From assembly GCA_016219185.1 (NCBI GenBank), contig JACRBZ010000046.1:1-36725 (forward strand): 36,725 nt of DNA, in the 5' to 3' direction. The translations under genes and the position numbers were made by a program. The notes beneath the pieces were generated by a model, which was not told the DNA's origin, made no database searches, and saw nothing but the letters and a program-made list of their open reading frames with translations. Positions 14,143 to 21,167 of this stretch are shown here, piece by piece (positions within the stretch are counted from its first letter, which is position 1; each line of letters begins with the position of its first letter). Origin of the DNA: Deltaproteobacteria bacterium (GTDB taxonomy: Bacteria > Desulfobacterota > Desulfobacteria > Desulfobacterales > Desulfatirhabdiaceae).

Positions 14143-15471
14143 ATGAACCAGGTCAATTTAACCGGAAAGGTAGCCGCTGATGCTCTGAACTTAAGAGCTT
14201 CGCCCGGTGGCGTGGTGCTCAGAGTCTTGCGGCGAGGAAGCGATCTCGATATTTTAAATCGTACGGGAAACTGGTTGCAGGTCTCCATCGGAGGCTATTC
14301 GGGTTTTGTCAGTTCCCAATACGTGAGGATCAACCCTGCCGCGGAAGAAAAAAGCTCTGTTCCGGATAAAACGGGGACAGTCAATACGCCCCGGCTCAAT
14401 CTCAGGGTGGAGCCGAACGGCACGATCATCGGCCAGCTTGCTGAAGGCAAAACGGTCGGCATAACCGGCGAGGAAGATGGATGGCTGAGCGTCACCGCCG
14501 AAGGCCTTAGCGGGTATGTCAAAAGCGAGTACGTCACCTTCAAGGAGCAAAGCAGCATTCCGCCGCCGGAGAAGGATGAAGACATTGCCGGGCTCAGGCT
14601 GGCCGGCAACGAAGCCCTTGCCCCAGACGGGACATGCTTTGCAAAAAAGTTCAAAGCCGGGTTTTTCGGCTACGGCAGCACCTCAATCGATTCTTTTGTC
14701 CGGAACAACGCACATCGCTTTGCCGACAAGTCAGAATCGATGCTGCGGATAATCAGGGCTGTCTCCGAGAACGAGGGCAAATACGAGGCGATAAACACCT
14801 GGGATAACGCCTTCCTTTCTTTCGGCATCTTCCAGTGGACGAGCGGCGCGGGGAGCACGGCCGGGGAATTACCCGCCGTGCTCCAGCGTCTCGGCAGGGA
14901 TCATCCCGATACCTTCGAAGCCTGTTTCGGTCGCTACGGGCTTACCACCACCGGCGTGACATCAAGGACAGGTCTTGCACCGGTCGGCTATTTCTCTCTC
15001 AACAACGTTCTTCTGGCTACCGTGGAAGCCAAATCCACGCTGCGGAGCCTGCCGTGGGCATACAGATTCTGGAGCGCAGGGCATGACGACAACGTCCGTG
15101 AAGTTCAAACAATCCATGCCATGGAGAGGATCGACCTGTTTTACCGCAACGAACGGTGGAGAATCCGCGGGTTTTATGTGGGGGATTACATCACCTCCGA
15201 ATGCGGAGTCGCGCTCCTGCTCGATCAGCATGTAAACCGACCGGGACATGTTCCGGCGACTCTCGCCAAGGCGACAGATGCGCTGGCAAATGAAATTGAC
15301 ATGGAGCATCCTGAAAGATGGGGTAAGGACGAGGAAGGGCTGCTGCTGAAGAAGTATCTTGAACTTCGGAGCAGAACAAGCATGACGGATTCCGAATCGA
15401 GGGCAGGCAGGATCCTGAAAAAGGTGAGCACCGGATCCATTTCGGACCAGAGGAACTCATACGTTTTATAA
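14143..15471 (+). CDS. Two-SH3 cell-wall hydrolase (endolysin-like)
   Basis: A 442-residue protein with two bacterial SH3 repeats, at about 8-62 (LNLRASPGGVVLRVLRRGSD, WLQVSIGGYSGFVSSQYVRI) and about 80-136 (LNLRVEPNGTIIGQLAEGKT, WLSVTAEGLSGYVKSEYV), which bind peptidoglycan. The C-terminal part (about 165-390) looks like a lysozyme/transglycosylase-type domain: AVSENEGKYEAINTWDNAFLSFGIFQW holds the Glu followed by an Asn-x-Trp and Phe-Gly-x-x-Gln-Trp pattern expected of such folds. The precise glycosidase family is not recognised. There is no signal peptide, consistent with release through the holin encoded 6 bases upstream. AGGAG is 4 bases from the ATG. Confidence 0.68.
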   Translation: MNQVNLTGKVAADALNLRASPGGVVLRVLRRGSDLDILNRTGNWLQVSIGGYSGFVSSQYVRINPAAEEKSSVPDKTGTVNTPRLNLRVEPNGTIIGQLAEGKTVGITGEEDGWLSVTAEGLSGYVKSEYVTFKEQSSIPPPEKDEDIAGLRLAGNEALAPDGTCFAKKFKAGFFGYGSTSIDSFVRNNAHRFADKSESMLRIIRAVSENEGKYEAINTWDNAFLSFGIFQWTSGAGSTAGELPAVLQRLGRDHPDTFEACFGRYGLTTTGVTSRTGLAPVGYFSLNNVLLATVEAKSTLRSLPWAYRFWSAGHDDNVREVQTIHAMERIDLFYRNERWRIRGFYVGDYITSECGVALLLDQHVNRPGHVPATLAKATDALANEIDMEHPERWGKDEEGLLLKKYLELRSRTSMTDSESRAGRILKKVSTGSISDQRNSYVL

Positions 15472-15608
15472 GAGAGTGCACCCTGCACTGGCGGAAGGCC
15501 CCGCCCGTGAACAACGGGAAGCCCAAGTTGCCCAACCAGTTTCGTGAATTGTTTCACTCCCGCCATTAATATTTACAAAACACTGCTTCAGAAAACTGAC
15601 AGAGACAT

Positions 15609-15648
15609 TGTGGCAAGGCAGATCTAAAAAAGCTGGCCACTTGCCACA
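15609..15648. repeat. 9-bp inverted repeat in the leader of the PEGA/patatin pair
   Basis: TGTGGCAAG (15609-15617) and CTTGCCACA (15640-15648) are exact complements around a 22-base loop, in the 220-base gap between the hydrolase and the PEGA-like gene. It could fold in RNA or bind a regulator. There is no T-run, so it is not a standard terminator. Confidence 0.35.
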
Positions 15649-15690
15649 CCTTCAGACACCATGCCAATCACCTGCCCAAAGGAGGCTGCA

Positions 15691-15909
15691 ATGGAGTTTG
15701 TTATTGTTCATTTTCGGGAATCTCGCACAGTTCTTATTGACGGGGATGAGGCCGGAGATGCGGCTGGCCCGACAAACGTGACGCTCCGGATAAATCAAGG
15801 GTTTCATACCTTCAGTCTTGCCGGTCCGGCGGACTTCGCCCCCCAGAAACAGACGGTAAAAATTGCGAACACGACGGAAGTAAGTCCACAGGAGGTCAAC
15901 TTTGCATAA
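15691..15909 (+). CDS. Small PEGA-like beta protein
   Basis: ATG 15691 has a strong AGGAGG 6 bases upstream and gives 72 residues. The sequence (ESRTVLIDGDEAGDAAGPTN, TLRINQGFHTFSLAGP, FAPQKQTVKI) follows the PEGA pattern of a short beta-sandwich: a strand with Val-x-Ile-Asp-Gly, a Gly-x-His turn and a closing Val-x-Ile. PEGA domains are usually part of surface or periplasmic proteins; here it is free-standing and without a signal peptide. Its stop lies inside the first codons of the patatin lipoprotein gene (8-base overlap), so the two are translated together and probably interact or share a process. Confidence 0.6.
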   Translation: MEFVIVHFRESRTVLIDGDEAGDAAGPTNVTLRINQGFHTFSLAGPADFAPQKQTVKIANTTEVSPQEVNFA

Positions 15910-17302
15910 AAAACACCTGGTTATTCTGGGGATAGTACTGCTTGTCACCGGATGCGCTCATTATCAAGACAATTCACATTTCGACAATTACGTGGATAAG
16001 TCCGGATATCGTTTCGAAAATGTGCCAGCCGGCGACAATACCGACAACCTGTCCGTTATCCTGGTTTTTTCCGGAGGCGGGACGCGGGCTGCGGCACTCT
16101 CGTATGGTGTTCTTGAAAAACTGAGGAGCGCACCAATAACGTGCGAAGGAAAAGAGAAAAAACTGGTCGATGAGGTCGACGTCATATCGTCCGTATCGGG
16201 TGGCAGTTTTACATCCGCATATTATGCTTTGTTCGGCGATAAAATCTTTACGGACTTCAAGTCGGACTTTTTGTACCGGGATGTTCAGGGAGACCTGTTT
16301 AAGCGCCTGTTCAACCCGTACAACTGGTTCCGCCTCATGTCGTTCACCTTCGACCGGATTGACCTGGCAGCCGAGTATTACGACGAGAACATCTTCAAAC
16401 ACAACACATTCAGCGATCTTCTCAAACGGGGAAAACGACCCTACATCATCCTCAACGCCTCGGACATGACTCTGGGGGACCGGTTTGAATTCACCCAGAA
16501 ACAATTCGATCCGATCTGCTCGGACCTGTCCGATTACCCGATTGCCAGAGCGGTTGCCGCTTCGTCGGCATTTCCCGGCCTCCTGAGTCCGATAACCATC
16601 ACGAACTACGCAGGGACCTGCAACAACAAGGAACCTTTCTGGGTCGCCAATGCGTTACTGGACAGGGATGTTACGAAACGGGACTTCCTTGACGCCACCC
16701 ACTTCAAATCGTATCAGGACAATAAGAATCGTCCGTACATCCACTTATTGGATGGCGGCATTTCCGATAATATCGGTCTTCGCGGTCCTCTTCAGGCCCT
16801 TGTTACCAACCATGGGCCATGGGGCCTTCTCAACATGATCAATCTGGGAAAGGTTAAAAAGGTTGTTTTCATCGTAGTCAACGCCAAGAACGAACCCGAC
16901 ACGACGCTGGACAGGAAAGAAAGCCCGCCCGATCTGACCCGTGTCCTATCGACTGTCGTCAATGCGCCCATGGACAACTACTCCTTCGATACTATCGAGC
17001 AACTCCGGTCAACCATTATGGAATGGAAAAAGGACGATCTGGCTTATGCGAAATGCGTCGGGATCATTAATGACAAATGCCCGGGCGCAAGTCTTCCGCC
17101 ACCGCCCGCACCAGTCGATTTCTACCCCGTGGTAATCAGCTTTGATTCCTTGACGGATGCCGGGGAAAGGACGTTTTTCAAGAATCTGCCGACATCCTTT
17201 ACGCTTCCTGCCGCTGATGTCGACCGTTTAATAGAGGTTGGGGGAAGACTGCTGAATGAGTCCGAGGAATACAAGCGGCTACTTAGAGACCTGCACAGTT
17301 AG
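15902..17302 (+). CDS. Patatin-like phospholipase lipoprotein
   Basis: A 466-residue protein with a lipoprotein signal peptide (HLVILGIVLLVTGCAH; acylated Cys18), so anchored in the membrane facing the periplasm or outside. Patatin hallmarks: oxyanion-hole GGGTRAAALSYGVLEKL (58-74), nucleophile Ser99 in SVSGGS (first Gly of GxSxG replaced by Ser, common in this branch), and DGGISDN with the catalytic Asp followed by the usual Asn. It should hydrolyse acyl esters of phospholipids. A TTG start is used, with AGGAGG about 7 bases upstream and an 8-base overlap with the PEGA-like gene. The holin and wall hydrolase upstream suggest a lysis-type export or envelope-disrupting cassette. Confidence 0.85.
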   Translation: MHKKHLVILGIVLLVTGCAHYQDNSHFDNYVDKSGYRFENVPAGDNTDNLSVILVFSGGGTRAAALSYGVLEKLRSAPITCEGKEKKLVDEVDVISSVSGGSFTSAYYALFGDKIFTDFKSDFLYRDVQGDLFKRLFNPYNWFRLMSFTFDRIDLAAEYYDENIFKHNTFSDLLKRGKRPYIILNASDMTLGDRFEFTQKQFDPICSDLSDYPIARAVAASSAFPGLLSPITITNYAGTCNNKEPFWVANALLDRDVTKRDFLDATHFKSYQDNKNRPYIHLLDGGISDNIGLRGPLQALVTNHGPWGLLNMINLGKVKKVVFIVVNAKNEPDTTLDRKESPPDLTRVLSTVVNAPMDNYSFDTIEQLRSTIMEWKKDDLAYAKCVGIINDKCPGASLPPPPAPVDFYPVVISFDSLTDAGERTFFKNLPTSFTLPAADVDRLIEVGGRLLNESEEYKRLLRDLHS

Positions 17303-17448
17303 GGGACAAAAAGGATCGACTAATTGTTTTTGGGTAACAGCTCTGGTCTATACTCAAAGTGCATCAAATCATAATGGTACGATTCTCCCGCAACTTCAGC
17401 CCCCTTCCTGCTTCAAAGAACGGCGGTTATTAAATGCTACCGCGCAGA

Positions 17449-18207
17449 TTACGCTTTCTTCTTTTTCGTTGAAGGTCTGCCTCGCTTCTTTGGTGTTGCG
17501 GCCTTCTCCTCCTCTGCTTTCTTTTTAGTTTCATAAATTGGATAAATCTTGGCTTTAACACCATCTATCTTTGTCTTTACAGGTTCATACTTTTCAAGAA
17601 AAGCATCGATATGATCCTTGATTTTTTTAATCTTGTTTATTGATAGTCCTTCAAGCTTACCCTCCAGTTCTTCATTTCCAGTCCATTCTGAAATCGTTTT
17701 TAACTGCTCAAGAAATGGAGAACTTAACGGGATTAAATCAGACACAGCAGGACTGGACTCTATCAGTGAAGCGATGTATTTCTTGGCTTCTGTAATTGTT
17801 AGAGGCTTAACAATCCATTTCTTTGCTGTTTTGATTTTCAATTTATCATCTTGAATTTTCAGCAACTCTACCTTAAGGGAGTATCCCAGTTGATTTACCT
17901 TACCTGCAATTAATATCTTCTCCTGGGCTGCAACATGCACCATCTGGTTCAGATGCTTCGGATGTATTTTCAAATCGGATCGTTCACAAAGTTTTTTAAA
18001 ACTCTGCAATTTATTTGGATTTTTAGATTTAACTTCATTAATATCATCTTTGAAAAAGGTCTTCAGTACGTAATTGCCAACTTCAATTGCTGTTTCATAA
18101 AGCTTATTGCCGACCAATTCATTGATACAGTTAACCGCTTCATCAATGTCTATTTCTGCAGCAGTCGGTATATTTTCACCTGGTGCTGTCTTTGTATTCT
18201 TTGTCAT
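17449..18207 (-). CDS. Hypothetical protein with AT-hook-like tail
   Basis: A 252-residue, lysine-rich protein of unknown family. The N-terminal third (INELVGNKLYETAIEVGNYV, then SFKKLCERSDLKIHPKHLNQ) is helical and reads like a DNA-associated helper domain, with a region resembling LCERxDLxxxxxxLxxMVxVAAQE. The C-terminal end KKRGRPSTKKKK contains the AT-hook core RGRP flanked by lysines, so binding of AT-rich DNA is likely. ATG 18207 is chosen over an earlier ATG at 18267 because GGAAGG lies at the right distance. Base composition is clearly AT-richer than the flanking genes, a sign of transfer. It is convergent with the patatin gene. Confidence 0.55.
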   Translation of the reverse strand: MTKNTKTAPGENIPTAAEIDIDEAVNCINELVGNKLYETAIEVGNYVLKTFFKDDINEVKSKNPNKLQSFKKLCERSDLKIHPKHLNQMVHVAAQEKILIAGKVNQLGYSLKVELLKIQDDKLKIKTAKKWIVKPLTITEAKKYIASLIESSPAVSDLIPLSSPFLEQLKTISEWTGNEELEGKLEGLSINKIKKIKDHIDAFLEKYEPVKTKIDGVKAKIYPIYETKKKAEEEKAATPKKRGRPSTKKKKA

Positions 18208-18452
18208 GTTGCTTACCTTCCATAATATTTGGTTCAAATCAATATAATAAATACTTCCTAACAGCATATTAATGAAATTGTCAATAAACGTCAGATTTAT
18301 TCTAGTTTCAAGATGTCACGAAAGTTGATTTAATTGATAACCCGATCGACATTGGCTTCTGTCCCATTCCAGAAAACCAATTGACGTAGCATCTGAAATG
18401 ACATAGAGATTACTTGCAAGTAAATTGAATTCAAGAATTGAATAAGCAGCCC

Positions 18453-19073
18453 ATGAAACAACCAATCATTTTTATATTCGTCATTTTCATTACAAGTCTT
18501 TTTGCGATCTCATGCACGGATAACGCCACCGTAGAGAAGGCAAGAAAACTTGAAGAACGGAACAAGGCACTTCTTTCTCAAATCGAAGCAGAGCAGAAGC
18601 AGCGGCAGGCTCTTGAGCAGTCGATCACCGAATTACGCCAGCAAATGGATGCAGCCAAACTGGCGACCGAGCAACGCGGCGTTGAGCAGTGGAACGCCTT
18701 GATTGATCAGGTTTTAGTCAAACTGGACAGGGTCAAGAATGAACATAAGGCTTTTTCATCGGCTCGTCTGGCGGGCGAGTTCACCTCCGAAGAGACGCGG
18801 CTCAAGAGTATCGCACGGGATCAGGAATCACAGGCGCGGTCATTGGTGTATGAACTCAAAGCCCAGAAGTTTCCAAAAGCAGAAAAATTGGACCAGCTTG
18901 TCGAAGAATTCACTTCAGCTTACATGAATTATATCAGCTACAACAAGGTGTCGTGGCAGTTGGTTAAGACTTTTGGGAAAGCAACCGACGATATTAAGAA
19001 AAAGGAGAGTAAATATCTGCTTGATTATAATGACATATTGAACAAGATAAAGGCATTGAAGGAGAAAGAGTGA
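18453..19073 (+). CDS. Coiled-coil lipoprotein of unknown function
   Basis: The product (206 residues from ATG 18453) has a lipoprotein signal MKQPIIFIFVIFITSLFAIS ending at Cys21. This is followed by a strongly heptad-like stretch (VEKARKLEERNKALLSQIEA, EQKQRQALEQSITELRQQMD) predicted as a coiled coil over about 30-75, then a helical domain. A TTG at 18438 in the same frame is an alternative start, and neither has a clear Shine-Dalgarno. It is probably a periplasmic helical bundle protein. No neighbour gives a role. Confidence 0.6.
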   Translation: MKQPIIFIFVIFITSLFAISCTDNATVEKARKLEERNKALLSQIEAEQKQRQALEQSITELRQQMDAAKLATEQRGVEQWNALIDQVLVKLDRVKNEHKAFSSARLAGEFTSEETRLKSIARDQESQARSLVYELKAQKFPKAEKLDQLVEEFTSAYMNYISYNKVSWQLVKTFGKATDDIKKKESKYLLDYNDILNKIKALKEKE

Positions 19074-19459
19074 CGTGGCGATGCCGGATACGTATCCGAT
19101 CCAGAAGTTGATCCGTGAATATCGGATTGGCAGCGACGGTCCGCCACTGCCTTCCCAGGCACCAGGCACGGAGAAATAACTGCATAAGCTTGGTCCGCCG
19201 CCGTGGAGCTGATGACATCAGATCAACTCACGCCTGAGCATCGCGCGGGCTCCGAAATTTGAAATGCTGTAGCTGAGATGCATAGTGTCGTCCAATATGT
19301 TATGTGACTACATTTACAGATAATAAGTTATAACATATTGTATTTATTATATTGTATAAAACAATGTTCAGAATATGGATTATAACCAGAAAAAATATAT
19401 GCCCCCCCAGTGCTGCGGATGTCCGGCTGCAGTACCGGCAAATAAGAGAATAAGCGTTT
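19074..19459. other. Gene-free AT-rich stretch
   Basis: Together with the adjoining repeat, about 550 bases separate the lipoprotein gene from moaC. Apart from a very AT-rich segment (about 19315-19365) I see no supported gene, RNA or promoter in this half. Confidence 0.4.
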
Positions 19460-19599
19460 AACTCGATGTTCAAGTTTTTTTGTAACCCATTGAAATTACA
19501 TTACACCATAACCAGTTATGAATATACACAGCATCTATAAAATCAACAGGTTAGCTTTTATGGGTAGTTGGCCTATTCAAAAAACTTGAACATCGAGTT
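19460..19599. repeat. 140-bp foldback element with 21-bp perfect terminal inverted repeats
   Basis: The 21 bases at 19460-19480 (AACTCGATGTTCAAG followed by six T) are an exact inverse complement of 19579-19599. A weaker nested pairing follows inside (TAACCCAT at about 19483-19490 against ATGGGTA at about 19560-19566), and similarity continues weakly outside (AATA motifs near 19450 and 19605). No open frame fits inside. The size, terminal symmetry and intergenic place suit a MITE-like non-autonomous element or a REP-type foldback; no clear target-site duplication is visible. Confidence 0.55.
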
Positions 19600-19623
19600 T
19601 AAGTATTCGCAAAAGGGTATATG

Positions 19624-20106
19624 TCAGACATCAAATCGGGTAAAAGTCCCGCTTTTCCCGCCGGATTTTTCCAAAAGGCAAATATCGGAAATAGTCATCT
19701 CCCTGTCATAAGATTTGCACATGTCATAAACGGTAAGGGCTGCAACCGATACGGCTGTCAATGCTTCCATTTCCACACCCGTCTGATCAATGATGCGCAC
19801 AGAGGCTTCAATTCGGATGGCGCCTTGTTCCGTATTCGGAAAAAAGTCAATCTGAGCATGTTCGATATTTAAGGGGTGACACATGGGAATCAGATCCGGT
19901 GTGCGCTTGGCAGCCATAATCCCCGCAATGCGGGCGGTTTCAAGGACATTCCCTTTTTTAACCGTTTGATCGCAAATCATGTCAAAGGTGGCGGGCTTCA
20001 TGAAAATGATTCCCTGTGCGACAGCAGACCTGAGGGTTGGCGGTTTTTCCGAAACATCCACCATTCGCACCCGACCTTTCTGGTCGATATGTGTAAAAGA
20101 AGACAT
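19624..20106 (-). CDS. moaC: MoaC, cyclic pyranopterin monophosphate synthase
   Basis: A 160-residue MoaC that converts the MoaA product into cyclic pyranopterin monophosphate in molybdenum (and tungsten) cofactor synthesis. Landmarks are MVDVSEKPPTLRSAVAQG (about 14-31), AGIMAAKRTPDLIPMCHPL (active-site His region), and GVEMEALTAVSVAALTVYDMCK followed by the usual DREMTISDICLLEKSGGKSG. The ATG at 20106 has an excellent AGGAGG; an earlier ATG at 20160 has none. It lies downstream of a moaE-like gene on the same strand and probably supplies the cofactor for the oxidoreductases in this window. Confidence 0.93.
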   Translation of the reverse strand: MSSFTHIDQKGRVRMVDVSEKPPTLRSAVAQGIIFMKPATFDMICDQTVKKGNVLETARIAGIMAAKRTPDLIPMCHPLNIEHAQIDFFPNTEQGAIRIEASVRIIDQTGVEMEALTAVSVAALTVYDMCKSYDREMTISDICLLEKSGGKSGTFTRFDV

Positions 20107-20194
20107 AAGTGTTCCTCCTGAACGGAAATAATTATTTAAAGTCTCATAAATGCGAAGCATTAATTGAGACGGATATCAGCCGGCACCGGGGGAA

Positions 20195-20554
20195 TTATGC
20201 GAAATACTGGGTCTTTTGCGTCACCGTCGCCTTGATGTTATTCAGGGTATCTTGAAGCGTCGAGATGACATTTTCCCGGATATCTCCGGCCACCACGATA
20301 TACATCACATCCTCTCCCACCTTAAGGTCCATATCACCATTGATGTGGACCAGGATTTCGACAATGCCGGCACGGCTTTTGTGCACTTCAACAACCTGGC
20401 GCAGCTTTTCCGGATCAACGACAATGCGAAGCCCGGATACCCGCTGGCCGTCCCGTGAGGTGGAGCGCACCACGCCATTATGGCAGAGGATCATCCCGAC
20501 CTTGGGATAATCCGGATGCTGTTTGACTCTTTCAATCAACTGGGTCAGGCTCAT
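20195..20554 (-). CDS. MoaE-like molybdopterin synthase large subunit, short
   Basis: With ATG 20554 (AAGGAG 5 bases upstream) the product has 119 residues against about 150 for a normal MoaE. The MoaE core is there: VGMILCHNGVVRSTSRDGQR, a helix, then VEILVHINGDMDLKVGEDVMYIVVAG, matching the HxxGxLxxGExxVxVxV pattern of MoaE. The segment after that, where MoaE has HRxxAF and two catalytic lysines, is reduced to ENVISTLQDTLNNIKATVTQ and KTQYF, so activity is uncertain and a related role is possible. Its start overlaps the stop of a mobA remnant (ATGA), and moaC follows after 88 bases. Confidence 0.7.
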   Translation of the reverse strand: MSLTQLIERVKQHPDYPKVGMILCHNGVVRSTSRDGQRVSGLRIVVDPEKLRQVVEVHKSRAGIVEILVHINGDMDLKVGEDVMYIVVAGDIRENVISTLQDTLNNIKATVTQKTQYFA

Positions 20555-20640
20555 AACGACTCCTTTTCCAAAGACGCCGCACGCATCAGGTCTTCGGGGG
20601 TATTGATATTGATAAACGAGATGAGATCTGAACTTAAATT
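20551..20640 (-). pseudogene. 3' remnant of a mobA-like gene
   Basis: Upstream of the moaE-like gene, in the frame ending TGA at 20551-20553, the bases read SDLISFININTPEDLMRAAS then LEKESL and stop. FxNINTPEDL is the well-known C-terminal signature of MobA, the molybdenum cofactor guanylyltransferase. Only about 25-35 codons remain; a TAA closes the frame near 20670 and no start codon or nucleotide-binding N-terminus exists. The TGA overlaps the next ATG as ATGA, showing the original coupled mobA-moaE order. The remainder was deleted. Confidence 0.65.
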
Positions 20641-20707
20641 TCTTGTGATATTTTCCTTTTTCTGAATGAAAAATATTTATAATTATTGCAAACAAAGTTT
20701 AAAAAAC

Positions 20708-20760
20708 TTGACAATTTCATTCTCAATAAATACACTATTAAGTATCACTATATAGTAATA
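20708..20760 (+). promoter_or_regulatory. Promoter and palindromic operator before the molybdenum oxidoreductase operon
   Basis: TTGACA (20708-20713) and TACACT (20731-20736) are spaced by exactly 17 bases. Just downstream, centred near the likely transcription start, is a near-perfect 18-base palindrome (20743-20760, core ACTATATAGT, one mismatched pair), a probable repressor site. It would drive the peroxiredoxin fragment and the oxidoreductase genes after it. Confidence 0.55.
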
Positions 20761-20793
20761 TAATCGTAAAAAATCAATAACTGGATTTTGGTG

Positions 20794-21111
20794 ATGGTTA
20801 AATTAATGGTTATGCCTGAAGAAAGCGATACCACTACTGCAAGATGCGTTTTTGTTATTGATGGCAAACAGGTTGTAAGAGCGATGATTTACTATCCGTT
20901 TACCACAGGCCGCAATATGAATGAAATCCTTCGGCTTATCAGGGCTTTACAGACAGCCGACCAGCATGGTGTGGAAACAGGGGCAAACTGGCAACCCGGT
21001 GATAAAGTGATCCTGTATCCCCCTTTGACTCAGGATTCAGCACAAGACAGAGTGGAAGATACGTCGGCAGGATGCAAGGACTGGTATTTTTGCGAAAAAT
21101 ATCTGGATTAA
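20794..21111 (+). pseudogene. C-terminal fragment of a Prx6/AhpC-type peroxiredoxin
   Basis: The 105-residue frame matches only the second half of 1-Cys (Prx6-type) peroxiredoxins: MPEESDTTTARCVFVIDGKQ, MIYYPFTTGRNMNEILRLIR, ALQTADQHGVETGANWQPGD, KVILYPP and a final CKDWYFCEKY. The thioredoxin-fold N-terminal half with the peroxidatic Pro-x3-Thr-x2-Cys is missing. It starts right after a promoter-like and operator-like sequence and may be transcribed, but it cannot reduce peroxide. It lies opposite the mobA remnant, so one deletion may have cut both genes. An ATG at 20788 is an alternative start; neither has a clear ribosome-binding site. Confidence 0.75.
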
Positions 21112-21167
21112 CCTCGGGGTAATTTTTTCCATTGGGGCCCGAGCTGATTGGTTGAATGGAGGTGATG

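Noticed and set aside
13567..15471. Prophage
   Set aside because: Only holin-like and wall-hydrolase genes are present; no integrase, capsid, tail, portal or terminase gene is seen in the window.
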